Notes: generated from the sequence alone by a model not told the origin. Positions 46,564-60,156 are shown, numbered from the stretch's first letter. The stretch is 64,000 nt of DNA from Zanthoxylum bungeanum (GCA_019454045.1 SKCR01029080.1:186001-250000), one strand, 5' to 3'. Made by a program: numbers and translations.

Positions 46564-48769
46564 TGACCGGTGCGTAATCAAACGCGTATAACGCAAGCTC
46601 ACGTATCGTTCAAGTAGTATAAAAAGTATCGATCCCACGAGGACTTAATAACTAATCTATTAATTTATGAAGCCAAATTTTTATGAACATCTAATGGATT
46701 GATTGTTTGATTAGATGGTGACTTTAAATTTAAAACTAGTAAATAAAATTGCACGAAAGTAGTTTGAGAAAATTCAATATTTAGAAACTATCCAGGGTTG
46801 TGAATCTTTCCAATATCTTTTTAAAAGATGAAGTGGTTATTTTACGTTTGTGTAATATATCGGTTTATTAACCTGGAACACGAAATTATGCAAAAGCCTC
46901 TTCCGATGGTCAGATACAAATATCCAGTGTAACTTAATTAATCATATTCCTATGTCAACCAAGTTATCTGAATTCATTAAGATTAAGTTCCAATTATGGC
47001 TACCCCCGCCCGACAGGTATATTCCTATCCTGTAAGGAAATATATTAAAGGGTTATCTATCCTCAAGGAAGATCGTGGGCTATTGAGTCTAGGGTTTAAA
47101 CCTAAAATCCCTTTTCCAAGTTCATTTTAAATTTACCAAATCAATCTTATTAATGGCCAGTTAACAAGAAGCATTAAGCTTAAGACTCAATAAATAAACC
47201 TTTATATTACGCAAACTGTAAATTAACCCCGTATAAACCAGTGATATTGGAATTCATCACAACCCTAGATAATGGGCTTAGTTACGACACATATCTAAGG
47301 CTAAGAAAAACTTAAATAAAATAAAAGACGTAAAGTAAATGCTGAAAAGTAAATGCGGAAAAGTAAATACTGAAAAGTAAATACTGAAAAGTAAATGCTG
47401 AAAATTAAAAATGTAAAAATACAATAAAAGAAAATGCTAGAGTAAAAGGATCCACTTTTATCACTACTATTTTAGATCTCTCTTGTATTATAATATATAA
47501 ACTTTGTGTGATTTTACTAACCAGCCATATAGGCGGTAACCTGATTAAGTCAAATTCATAATTAATTACCAACCTGTCATATAGGCGGTAACCTGATTAA
47601 GTCAAATTTATAATTAATTACCAACCTTCCATATAGGCGGTATCTAAGCTTAGTCAGGTTAAAACTAATTTCAATAATTACCAACCGACCAATTAAGCGG
47701 TATCCTCATTAAGTCATGTTTTAAATAGTTTATATATTATAATTAAGAGAGATTAATCTAAATAATTGTAATAAAAGCTTTACCTTTTACCCCAGCAGGG
47801 GGAGTTACCTCCTCATTTCTGAAAAATAAAAACTGAAAAAGTAAAGAAAGGAAAGTATTGTTGCGTAAAAGTAAATTGCAGAAAGTAAAGACTTGAAAAG
47901 TAAAGAAAAGAAAGTAAAAATGCGGAAATTAATTACTGAAAGCTGTAAATAAACAAACAAGATACAATCTTCTTAGTATTCTTAAGGAATTACATAGAAG
48001 AAAGCATGAATTCAAATATGAAATTCGGCCTTCTATTTATAGGCAGAAAATGGTGCGCGTGTCGCGACGCGTGGATTGTTCTTGCGTCGCGACGCACCGT
48101 TGATGAATGACACGTGGCGTTGCCTTTAGCTGAGATGGTGACACGTGGCAGAGCTTGAATGATTAACTCAATAATTGTGCTGACGTGGCGTTTGACTGAA
48201 TTATTGGGATGACATGGCGATGATGTGGCGATGTCAATTAGCATGTGATGATGACACGTGTCATAAGATGATTGGTTGATGATGACGTTGCTAACACGTG
48301 GCAAGCTGACTCGGCATGTGATTGATGTGGATGCCATGTGCATGACACGTGGACCACACGTAGACGACACGTGGCGATGGAAATTTTTGGCAGCATGTGA
48401 TGATGACACGTCGCATGACGCACGTTAGCGGATCTGCTATGATGTTGACACGTGGCAGACCCAGGTTAGCAGATTCGGCGCACGTTAGCGGTCAGCGCAT
48501 TTTAGCAAAACTTCTCTGATTGGTCCACGTGTCCCGGCGCATGTTAGCAGACTTCAGCGCATGTTAGCGGTCGCGACGCACCAAATGACAGTTTTGCCCT
48601 TTTTGTGTGTTTTTCACTGTTTTGGCCCCGAATCACCTCCAGAGAGTCCTGAAACTTTATTTATCTACAAAATAACACAAAACACATCAAAATATTCATA
48701 AAACCCAAGAAACTATACAAAATATTAGGTCAAATGAGTGGCAAATAGTGATATAATTACCACTCATCA
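46564..48769 (-). mobile_element. D: gypsy solo LTR (2206 bp)
   Basis: Read on the minus strand it starts TGATGAGTGGTAA and ends CACCGGTCA, with duplication ATTGT (46559-46563) against ATTGC (48770-48774). It is related to the LTR of gypsy F (60157-62066) at its start, around its tandem repeats and near its end. Contents in plus coordinates are a 14-bp AAAGTAAAT-type repeat (about 47330-47415), four units of roughly 60 bp with ATATAGGCGGTA (47518-47720), a minus-strand TATAAATAG (48033-48041), and a G-box array upstream of it. No internal domain remains, so it is a solo LTR left by recombination. Confidence 0.86.
48111..48531 (-). promoter_or_regulatory. Cluster of eight CACGTG G-boxes upstream of LTR D TATA box
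   Basis: Exact CACGTG cores lie at 48111, 48142, 48255, 48295, 48346, 48368, 48449 and 48526, most inside GACACGTGGC, the ABRE/G-box form bound by plant bZIP factors. All lie 70-490 bp upstream, in LTR sense, of TATAAATAG at 48033-48041. The same stretch carries GCGCAYGTTAGCGG repeats at about 48419, 48479, 48538 and 48558. The LTR of the related gypsy F lacks the cluster. Confidence 0.8.
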
Positions 48770-49631
48770 ATTGCTAAGGAAAAAATATATTTTTTGTATT
48801 TTTAACAAATTAAATAAGCAAAAATCAATTTGACAACATTTTCCTTAAATGTAAATAAGTCAAATATTTACACTATAATCATTTCCAAATAAAATCATAA
48901 AGTTAGATATTTATATTTTAATTACTTTAATTCCTTTAATTATTTAATAATTAAATAATTACTTAAATATTAATAGCTTAATATATGTATCATATTTACT
49001 TTAAATAATTCAAATAAATAAATTTATGATATATGTCAAATATCTAATTTGACAATTAATTAATGTGTTTTTAATAAAATCATATATTAAATACAAATAC
49101 ACATTAATTTAGAATTGACCAAAAAGCCCCTATGCATGTATCTTTTTCATTTAACTGTTAAACGATTCGAATTAACTTATTTAATCTGATATAAGTATTA
49201 TGAATAATTTGTATTATTCATAACGTGTTGTCCAAGTGCTCAACGAGTATACTTCTTATTGTGGGACTCTTTAAGTTTAGGTTAATCCGTCACGGAATCA
49301 AATTTCGTGTCCATAATTCACCCACTCGTAAATTATGACAACCACATATAATCTCGCTAAACTATGCAAGTCGAGGTCATTGCATACGTATAATCCCTCT
49401 GTCACAAGCTATCTATATTACACCCGAGATATAGATAGAACAGTCAAATCCCTAAGGCATAATATAGTCGACTTATAAATTTATGATCTCTAAATAACAC
49501 TCAGAACTCACTTTCGCAATATACCATAGCCATGGATTTATTAGATCGCAAACACGTACAAGATACTTATGCCTTGTACACATGATTGAAGGATTTTATC
49601 TGATACTTACAGGAAATCATGAGCATGAATC

Positions 49632-52257
49632 TGTTAGGGTTTTATGGGCTTAATCCGGTAACGCAGCGGAAGCGGTGGAAAATCAAATTTTCCGATTTCA
49701 AAAATTTTTTTCGGATTAATTAAATAAACATATTTATTTAATTATCCAATAATCAAATTATGAAATAAAATTCAAATGAATCATATTCAAGTGAATTTAC
49801 CGAATTGCCCTTACACTTGGTATTTAGTCGATTTTTGTCTGAAATTGATCTAATCAATTTTGAATGATTCTAAATCATTTCTAAGATGAACTTAGCATGT
49901 TCAAAACATCAAAACACCAAAAGCAACACAAATGCCCAAAATTGGACCCATGGCCGAATGCACTCCAATGGTGCCATTTTGTGCACTTTGTCATTTCATG
50001 CATCAAAACACATCAAGATGTAATCCAATGAACATGAAACTTTATATGCATCATATACACATCCAAATGCACAACATATATGAAAATCCCCAAATTTGGA
50101 ATTGGTCATGAACCCTAATTTTTCAATTTCTTCAAATTGGACAAATTAGACCAAATTGGTTAAATCCAATACTTCAATCATGTTTCTTCCATCCAATCAA
50201 AGTCTCAACACAATGAAACAACTCAAGATCAAATCTAGGTCATCTAATAGTGGGTCAACAACTCTAGATTAGCAACAAGGTTTCCAAAACCATAAAAGAA
50301 CACTTATTACTACAATAGCCATAAGCTTCATTCATCATACATGCTCTACACTTTCACCAAAACTTCCATCATCAAAAACACAAAGAATAAAGAAAGAAAT
50401 AACCTAAGAACATCATATGTTAAAGCCTAGATCCTAAGGAACATTTTCCTTTCTAATAGTAAGTTGGAAAAACTTACTAAAATCCAAGCTTTCTTTGGTT
50501 TCTTCTTTCTTTCTCACAAACTTTCTTTGGTTTCCATTAATGGAGTTTTCTTTTAAAGTGTATTAGTTAAGAAGAATGAAATGAAAAAACAATATATACT
50601 TGTATCATAATGGCCTTGGCCGAAATTCACTAAAGGAAATACAAGTTTTGTAATTTCAATTTCATTTCACTTTACATTTAGTCAACTTGCATAAATATCT
50701 TAATAACACTTTATTAGATATTTAATTAAGTCAACAAAGGCAACCAAGAAATATAACTCTTATATTCTAAGGTCATGGCCGAATTTTGATAAAAATAAGG
50801 AAAAATATATTTTCATTTTTCAAACAATTTTGAACAAATATCTTAAGAAGTCAAAATCAATTTGACAACCTTTTCCTTTAATGTAAAGTCAAACATGTAC
50901 ATTTATAATCATTTCCTAACTTTATCATTTGGTGATATATTTATATTTTAATTATATTAATCATTTAACAATTAAATAATTAAATAATTAATTAAATACA
51001 AATATATCAAACATATGTATTATATTTACTTTAAAGATCTCAAATACACATATTAATGATATATGTCAAATACCATTTATTTGACTATTTATTAATGTGT
51101 ATTTAATAATATCATATATTAAATACAAATACACATTAAATTAGGAAATGACGGGTTCGCGGCGTCGTTTATGTATTTTCGTTATACGATTATATACGAT
51201 CTATAAATAATCATCATTATTCATAAATGTTGCTCTAGTGCTCTACGAGTATGTTTCATTATTGAGACTCTCTAGATTCAGGTATATCCGTCACGAAATC
51301 CAATTTCGTGTCCATAATCTATCCACCCGTAGATTATGACGATCACGGATAATCTCGCTAAATCATACAGGTCGAGGTCATTGCATACGTATAATCCCTC
51401 CGTCACAGGTATCCAGATAATCCCAGAGATATAGATGTAAACGTCAAATCTCTATAGGTATTATCTCGTCAACGTATCAATTAACAATCTTTAAATAACA
51501 CTCGGAACTTACTTCCGATGTATACTGTGGTCACAGATTTAACAGACTGCTAAATATATATGGACTACCTATGCTCTGTACACAGAACTGACGGATCCTA
51601 TCTTGACACACACAGGATATCCTGAGGATCGATCCACACCCAACGAACAGGCGGAGGTCTGATCTAAATAGATCGGTGACGTGACTACTATCTAAGTTTG
51701 GAGGATGTCTCATACATCCACAGTGGTGTCTCAAGTCGAATGACCACTATGCTACTCAACCCGAGAAGATTCTTATTGACGTTGGAGTACCATCCATTAA
51801 GAATCTTCGGTGAGCCGTTCAGTGTTTATACACTATAAACACCTACACGTCTATACGAGTCTCCCCAGACTCATGGTTCACTGGGATAAACCATCGGACC
51901 AAGTCTCGATATACGACATGTACTGGTCTTAACGGATTTGACTAACCGACCCGTGTTAGTGAATCTTGACCAGGAACTATGTTTGATAATATATATATAA
52001 CAGTGACACTTCCCAATGTCAATTACAAACTCCCTTTGTAACTGTGTACTGTATTATATATTATCGGGCCTTTGTCTAATATATACATATCACTAAACCA
52101 CATTTAGTTTCAATCTAATAGTAATTAGATCGAATACGTATATAAGAACAAGAGGTGCAACCATAAATAAGTAATATTATGGAATAAGGGGATGTTCGTA
52201 TTCATGAATCAGACATAAATACGGTCCGGATTGGCGCTCTGAGCACCAACCCCAACA
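49632..52257 (-). repeat. E 3' LTR (2626 bp)
   Basis: The low-coordinate end is TGTTAGGGTTTTATGGGC and the high-coordinate end GAGCACCAACCCCAACA. A purine-rich tract on the minus strand follows at 52258-52280. Confidence 0.92.
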
Positions 52258-55200
52258 ATTTCTCCCACTTGCTCTAGTGCCAATCCACGGTATCATATAC
52301 ACATCTCAATATGTATCATATACTCATGGCTCTCAAAAGCTCACCCAGTACTTAAGAGGTAGGCACAAAAAAGCAGGTCCACTATGACATATTGAGTTTG
52401 TCAAACAAACTCCATCATTTCCCATAGTTAGCATCATTCATATTTTGTAGAATCTAAATTATACATTAATATGACACTGATGCTACATCAGTATTATGCT
52501 ACAGCTACTAAGTTGTCCAAGTATTTAGGGATCGAATCCAAAATACTATATGGACAACCGCAAGCACAACACTAATATAAAACTTCTAATTTATAAGGTC
52601 ATTATACAACTTCATAAGTCAATATTTCATAAGTTGCATCTAATTCCACTGAAACAGTAGAATCATTCGTGACACTCCCACTGCATCTTTTGTGACTCTT
52701 TATGACGTAGACTGTCTAACGTCATAATTAGTCTCAAAACTAATATGACCCTAATGGTTGCAGACTGTATTCTCCATGAATTAGAAACTCGTTCTTAATA
52801 TCCCAAAGATCACAAGAATGTGTTCAAGATCCATCCTATGGTCTATAGGATATCAAAATAACTCGTAACAATTACGATTAAATCGACATCGTTGATCGCA
52901 CATATAAAGTATTCATTATGTCATCATCAAATGATACATAACATTATATTGATTAGACATTCTAATCAATATTTCTTTCGAAAAAGGTATCATCTTTTAC
53001 GAAAGATGAATATTATGTATAAGACATACAATAACTGTCGAACAGTTATACTAACTGTCATACAGATAGCCTTGTTATGTCCTTTATTAGATCATATCTA
53101 ATGCATGACTAATAGGAGTATCTCACAAGTCTTTTAGTTTTATATCTTATATAAAACTTTATATCAAATATAACAAAGACTACTCCCACTGTTATCACGG
53201 AGTAAAGAAGACTTAGGTAAATCTTTTACCTTACAAACATCTCATTATTACCATAATAATGATAATGTTGTTAGGATATATAACACTATAGAGTAATTTG
53301 TACGCTCCCACTAACCTTTTTATCACATATGTATTCTATATATTTTGACAAGATCAGACAATCTGACGATATCAAAAATAGAGAACGCATATTTCTGGAA
53401 GACTTATCCGAGTCAACAATAGGCTCTATAAGCTTAGCACAAAACTGCGATCTCAACCGAACACAAACTCTAGGGCCATTCCAGAATGAACTCTTCAAAC
53501 AAAGAAATCACAACTGATCTCTTATCTGAATAAGTTATTCAAAAAATGCCACTTTGCATTCTTTAGCTAAAATGTACAGTTTAGTATCAACATTAACCAA
53601 TATATCTCTAATTGTTCATTTAGTTTGACTAGAGATAAGTTTTCTCAGAATCTACAATAGATTGCTGAGTATAACTTTTCTCACTGTCATATTGTAAAGG
53701 TTAAACCTTTAACAAGCTCAACTGTTTTCGCTGCGCAAACAATTAGCACATATCATGAACTAATTCATAATGAAAGCTTAATCAAGTTCAAAACTTGATC
53801 GTAGTAAGCTATGAACAATCTTAGATCTATGTTCCAATGGTGAACTTCCAGAATCGATATCAAATATCGCTTCCATTATAAGTTATAGGATATTTTTCTT
53901 CAATAAGAAACAACAGAACCATTAAGTATCAAATACTCGTAAATGATTCTGATATCCTATTAGACTTATATAGAAGATGTATAAAGGTTGTTTCATCTTA
54001 TTAATTACGTAGTTCCATTTATAATTTATCATTATCACATTTGACTTCAATAAGTCAAGTCTTTTCTACAATAGTTAACATCAGATGTTACACACCAAGT
54101 TATAAATCAATTTTATTACTTAGGATCGTAGGAAAGATATTCTATTAAATAGAATACAATATTCTATTAAATATAATAAATGATAAACTTTTACTTATAC
54201 CTCCAAGGTGTAAGTAATTTCCATTATATAACTATTATATAAAAAGAAAGATTCAAATCTCAAACTTTTCAAGATTCGAATTTTCTACCTCATATCATAT
54301 ATGTAACTGTAGAAATTAATGGAACATTAATTAAAGAGATGTATTAGTGTTACTGGAGCATATCCCCAAGAGTATTGAAACTAATTCGGTAACATTCAAT
54401 ATCAAACGAATCAAATCATATAAGATTCGACTGCTCCCACTACTCAATTCCATCAAGATGGAATCGTGGAAGATAATATTGAATATGAATCATATTCACT
54501 GAATAAACTTAGAACTAATTGCTTTAAATTCAAATGTTTGATCGTATCAAAGATCTTTGAACAGTTCAAAGACTAGTAATGAATTTTAGGATCAAGTTTT
54601 CAAAATACTTTAGATTGAATATATTTGAACAAGTCAAAAATGTTCAATCTACGTTTCATCAGAACAGATTGAAAGTTCTTGATACTTTCAAGACTTTCAA
54701 TATGTGTTCCTTCAGAAACACGTAACTAAGTTATGACAATTCATCAACTAAGTTACGAAATAAAGAAAACTACCTTAAGCAATTATTATTTATTAAACTA
54801 CATACATCCAATGTATCAGTTAAATAATTTGGTGGTCCAATGACAATCATTGGTTAAACGAGATATAATCACTTTCCTGAATACAATATTCATTAAATGG
54901 ATAAGAATGTGTGGTGTGATCTCGTATCAAACCATCCTTTACCATACGGAATAAGCATCTAATGCTTAAGTGATTAAACTCATAAAGCACCGTTCTAAAT
55001 TATTTATATTACCGAATAATTTTCTTAATGTTTATCTTTACGTCAATGACACTACTAGTTATATTTAAAAAATATATATAACAATTGTTTATTAAGAACA
55101 AGTAACTATCCAATAGTCGCAAGTTCCGATATTAAATATCAAAACAATCGTTAACTAATATTTTTAAACAACTAGACGGGAGATCTGGTATCCAATACCT

Positions 55201-56450
55201 ATAGTTGTATTATTTGTGAAAATCGATATTTTCTATACACAACTATACCCATCTCCTTTCTTTAGCTTTACTATTTGCATTCAACTATTCACAACAATTG
55301 CAAATAATTGATTAGCAAATCGTGTCGGACACATTGCCTCTAAAGGTAATTAAAGCTAAGAAACGTCATTACTAGATAAACAAATACCTAATGAGGCTTT
55401 CTTAATGCCAGTCAAGAATCTCGAGACATGAACTAATTCAAGTCAATTCTTACTGCATAAAAAACTATTCTCTCTAAAGTATTATATCCTAAAAGGAATA
55501 TCTATCTAGATTATCTATCATGACTTAGAAACTAAGTCATTAACCATCTTTATTTTTGAAGAAAATCGGAACAATAGTTCCCGATGGTTTAGACTAATCT
55601 AATAATATCCTTGTCTATAGTATCTAGAACTATTCTAGAATAACTGCAACCAAGAGTTAGTCAGATAACATATCAAAATACGTTGTGCAGTAAATAAAAG
55701 TTTAATCTATATAAACAATAGAATAAGGAAACAAATAAACGACAATTTCCATAATAATACACACTGCCAAAGTTATGGAATATTTAAACTTAGCAGTGCC
55801 TCCCACTATTTTACGAAATACCGTAATCCCCAACGGAAAAATGAGAATTCAATAATTAAATCGAATTCCATAATGGGAAGAGGACCCCATGAATATATTT
55901 CGACTCACAGCAGAGGCACGGGCACGTTCGGTCACGCCTACGCACTGAACTTCAAGTTGGGACTTCCTGGTCCGGTCGTCACTTCTGCTCGTTGTCTGCG
56001 TCGTTGTCGCTGCGAAGGCAGGCCACAAGGAGACGTACCAAGGTTAAACTCGTCAATGATAAACTCAAGTTACTTGCGTACCCTGACAGCTAGGGCACGT
56101 TCAGGATTCCGCTTTCGCTTGAATTTATCTAGTATCTAATATACATCCGGCATAAATAAATTTCTATCGGCTACACCCTCACAGCAGAGGCACGGTCTCG
56201 GATGTAGTCAACGAAAAATATTTATAAACCGTATTGACAAGACGGACAAGAAAGAAACATGTATTCCAAATACTAGTTACTTTAAAACCTTATTAAACGG
56301 GGATATTCCATTAAGTGTCATACACCCTAAATCTAATCAAATTAGATTATAACATGCATGTATAAAGTCAAGAAAACATGATTAAACATTGAATAAAAAA
56401 AGCTGATCATTTTATGGAGGCCTAGAATCAGACTCGCTCTGATACCATTT
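52258..56450 (-). pseudogene. E internal region with decayed copia pol
   Basis: In order on the minus strand: primer site TGGTATCAGAGCGAGTC (56431-56447), leader with motif copies at 56181, 56086 and 55906, pol remnants, and the purine tract. The reverse-transcriptase trace is at about 53170-53580 and the RNase H trace (DVRQSTS-like) at about 52630-52720, both with shifts and stops. The segment 55925-56040 is clearly more GC-rich than its surroundings and does not match C there. Confidence 0.7.
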
Positions 56451-59078
56451 TGTTGGGGTTTTAGGGCTTAATCCGGTTAACGCAGCGGAAGCGGTGGAAA
56501 ATCAAATTTTCCGATTTCAAAACTTTTTCTCGGATTAATTAAATAAACATATTTATTAATTATCCAATAATCAAATTATGAAATAAAATTCAAATGAATC
56601 ATATTCAAGTGAATTTACCGAATTGCCCTTACACTTGGTATTTAGTCCATTTTTGTCTCCGAAATTGATCTAATCAATTTTGAATGATTCTAAATCATTT
56701 CTAAGATGAACTTAGCATGTTCAAAACATCAAAACACCAAAAGCAACACAAATGCCCAAAATTGGACCCATGGCCGAATGCACTACAATGGTGCCATTTT
56801 GTGCGCTTTGTCATTTCATGCATCAAAACACATCAAGATGTAATCCAATGAACATGAAACTTTATATGCATCATATACACATCCAAATGCACAACATATA
56901 TGAAAATCCCCAAATTTGGAATTGGTCATGAACCCTAATTTTTCAATTTCTTCAAATTGGACAAATTAGACCAAATTGGTTAAATCCAATACTTCAATCA
57001 TGTTTCTTCCATCCAATCAAAGTCTCAACACAATTAAACAACTCAAGATCAAATCTAGGTCATCTAAGAGTGGGTCAACAACTCTAGATTAGCAACAAGG
57101 TTTCCAAAACCATAAAAGAAACACTTATACTACAATAGCCATAAGCTTCATTCATCATACATGCTCTACACTTTCACCAAAACTTCCATCATCAAAAACA
57201 CAAAGAATAAAGAAAGAAATAACCTAAGAACATCATATGTTAAAGCCTAGATCCTAAGGAACATTTTCCTTTCTAATAGTAAGTTGGAAAAACTTACTAA
57301 AATCCAAGCTTTCTTTGTTTCTTCTTTCTTTCTCACAAGCTTTCTTGGTTTCCATTAATGGAGTTTTCTTTTAAAGTGTATTAGGTTAAGAAGAATGAAA
57401 TGAAAAAAAAACATAATATATACTTGTATCATAATGGCCTTGGCCGAAATTCACTAAAGGAAATACAAGTTTGTAATTTCAATTTCATTTCACTTTACAT
57501 TTAGTCAACTTGCATAAATATCCTAATAACACTTTATTAGATATTTAATTAAGTCAACAAAGGCAACCAAGAAAATATAACTCTTATATTTCTAAGGTCA
57601 TGGCCGAATTTTTGAATAAAAAATAAGGAAAAATATATTTTCATTTTTCAAACAATTTTGAACAAATATCTTAAGAAGTCAAAATCAATTTGACAACCTT
57701 TTCCTTTAATGTAAAGTCAAACATGTACATTTATAATCATTTCCTAACTTTATCATTTGGTGATATATTTATATTTTAATTATATTAATCATTTAACAAT
57801 TAAATAATTAAATAATTAATTAAATACAAATATATCAAACATATGTATTATATTTACTTTAAAGATCTCAAATACACATATTAATGATATATGTCAAATA
57901 CATTTATTTGACTATTTATTAATGTGTATTTAATAATATCATATATTAAATACAAATACACATTAATTAGGAAATGACGGTTCGGCCCGTTCGCATGTAT
58001 TTTTCGTTTAACGATTAAACGATCTATAAATAATCATCATTATTCATAAATGTTGCTCTAGTGCTCTACGAGTATGTTTCATTATTGAGACTCTCTAGAT
58101 TCAGGTATATCCGTCACGAAATCCAATTTCGTGTCCATAATCTATCCACCCGTAGATTATGACGATCACGGATAATCTCGCTAAATCATACAGGTCGAGG
58201 TCATTGCATACGTATAATCCCTCCGTCACAGGTATCCAGATAATCCCAGAGATATAGATGTAAACGTCAAATCTCTATAGGTATTATCTCGTCAACGTAT
58301 CAATAACAATCTTTAAATAACACTCGGAACTTACTTCCGATGTATACTGTGGCCACAGATTTAACAGACTGCTAAATATATATGGACTACCTATGCTCTG
58401 TACACAGAACTGACGGATCCTATCTTGACACACACAGGATATCCTGAGGATCGATCCACACCCAACGAACAGGTGGAGGTCTGATCTAAATAGATCGGTG
58501 ACGTGACTGCCATCTAAGTTTGGAGGATGTCTCATACATCCACAGTGGTGTCTCAAGTCGAAGGACCACTATGCTACTCAACCCGAGAAGATTCTTATTG
58601 ACGTTGGAGAGTACCATCCATTAAGAATCTTCGGTGAGCCGTTCAATGTTTATACACTATAAACACCTACACGTCTATACGAGTCTCCCCAGACTCATGG
58701 TTCACTGGGATAAACCATCGGACCAACTCTCGATATACGACATGTACTGGTCTTAACGGATTTGACTAACCGACCCGTGTTAGTGAATCTTGACCAGGAA
58801 CTATGTTTGATAATATATATATAACAGTGACACTTCCAATGTCAATTACAAACTCCTTTGTAACTGTATACTGTATTATATATTATCGGGCTTTTGTCTA
58901 ATATAACATATCACTAAACCACATTTAGTTTCAATCTAATAGTAATTAGATCGAATATGTATATAAGAACAAGAGGTGCAACCATAAATAAGTAATATTA
59001 TGGAATAAGGGGATGTTCGTATTCATGAATCAGACATAAATACGGTCCGGACTTGCGCTCTGAGCACCAACCCCAACA
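56451..59078 (-). repeat. E 5' LTR (2628 bp)
   Basis: It starts TGTTGGGGTTTTAGGGC at low coordinate and ends ACCAACCCCAACA at 59078. It is nearly identical to the 3' LTR, with many differences being single-base indels. Confidence 0.92.
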
Positions 59079-59696
59079 GAATCCACACCCAACGAGCGGG
59101 TGGAGGTCTGATCTAAATAGATCAGTGACGTTACTGCCATCAAAGTGTGGAGGATGTCTCATATATCCACAGTGGTATCTCAAGTTGAAGGACCACTATG
59201 CTACTCAACTTGAGAAGATTCCTATTGACGTTAGTGTACCATCTATTAGGAAATCTTCGGTGATTCGTTCAATGTTTATCAAATAAACACCTAGTCTCCC
59301 AAGACTCATGGTTCATTGGGATAAACCATCGGACTAAGTCTCGATATACGACATGTACCGGTCTCAACGGATTTTACTAATCGACATGTGTCAGTAAATC
59401 TTGACTAGGAACTTTAGCTGAGAATATACAACTTATACTGACACATCCCAATGTCAATTATAAACTACATTGTAACCGCATACTACGCTGTAAATCATGG
59501 GGTCTTTGTCTAATATATACATATCACTGAATCAAATTTTATTTCAATCTAATCATAATTAGATCGGATACGTATATAAAAACAAGAGGTGCAACCATTA
59601 ATATGTAATATTATGGAAGAATGAATTATGCGTATTCATGAATCGGACATAAATATGATCTGGATTGGCGCTATGAGCACCAACCCTAACAGTTTT

Positions 59697-60156
59697 GTAT
59701 ACATATTGATTGATATCTCATAATGTTTAAATTTTTGCTTCTCCATCCTTTTTTATAATGTCAAAGTGGGAGAAATCATAAGAATGAGATAAAACTTGTG
59801 TTTTCCTCACCCTTGTATCAAGATGGAATAAATTTATAGTAATATATTTGTCTAAGTTTTATAGAACTACATTAAAGACAACCACATATTGAGAGGGAGC
59901 AAATATTAAGGGAGAGCTAAACGTTAACAAATTTGAACTTTCAAAGCTCATAAGTTTTAAAGGTTGGCATCATCAAAAAAATGGAGATTGTTAGCGACAT
60001 ATTCGCAAGATGAATTTTGATGATGCAACATGGAAGACTTTGACGCGTATTAGCAGATATTACAAAAAGATATCGAAGCAATTGGTGATGAATAGAAAAT
60101 GGATGTGAAGACTAAAGCCTATTGTATAACGTTTTACGTGGTCTAAGCTTAAGCCT
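59697..60156 (+). mobile_element. S2 right part: polypurine region and start of 3' LTR
   Basis: Homology to S1 6960-7430 resumes here. Decayed polypurine motifs include AAAGTGGGAG (about 59764), AGAGGGAG (about 59893) and AATGGAGAT before the LTR. The 3' LTR starts at 59989 (TGTTAGCGACATATTCGC) and is cut after 168 bp by gypsy F. Confidence 0.85.

Larger units (their letters stand above)
49632..59078 (-). mobile_element. Copia element E (9447 bp), youngest of the B/C/E group
   Basis: It is a complete insertion in C's 5' LTR with perfect duplication GAATC (49627-49631, 59079-59083). Its LTRs are 49632-52257 (3') and 56451-59078 (5'), with the internal part 52258-56450. The LTRs look about 97-98% alike by eye. 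Pol is nevertheless broken in the same collinear way as in B and C, so E probably moved using enzymes of another copia. Confidence 0.92.
19669..59691 (-). mobile_element. Copia element C, minus strand, heavily nested
   Basis: This is a copia element inserted into S2 with duplication GTGTT (19664-19668) against GTTTT (59692-59696). On the minus strand its 5' LTR is 45567-59691, the internal part 41458-45566, and the 3' LTR 19669-41457, each LTR split by later insertions (net about 2.47-2.49 kb). The primer site lies beside the 5' LTR and a purine-rich tract (AGAGCAAGTGAGAG on the minus strand) beside the 3' LTR. Pol is decayed. Insertions in it are the CACTA element, gypsy G, solo LTR D and copia E. 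Confidence 0.88.
45567..59691 (-). repeat. C 5' LTR, in three pieces
   Basis: The pieces are 45567-46563, 48770-49631 and 59084-59691 (net about 2.47 kb). They match the 3' LTR pieces at 19669-41457. The gaps are solo LTR D and copia E. Confidence 0.87.
15050..60156 (+). mobile_element. S2: second gag-only Sirevirus-like copia element, interrupted
   Basis: It has the same layout as S1: LTR, Met-tRNA primer site, gag with two knuckles, non-coding post-gag region, polypurine motifs, LTR. Its own sequence is 15050-19668 and 59697-60156, with a 40-kb nest between. A copia element (C) inserted at 19669 and a gypsy element (F) cut its 3' LTR at 60157, so the 3' end lies beyond the window. Pol is absent at the same place as in S1, so the two are a shared non-autonomous family, not two independent deletions. 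Gag is heavily mutated, making S2 older than S1. Confidence 0.88.

Noticed and set aside
47990..48423. His/Ser/Thr-rich minus-strand frames
   Set aside because: They come from the CACGTG and GATGATG repeats in LTR D and match no family I recognise.
55873..56139. 88-codon open frame with Arg/Cys-rich segment
   Set aside because: It lies in the leader of copia E across the motif array, with no equivalent frame in B or C.
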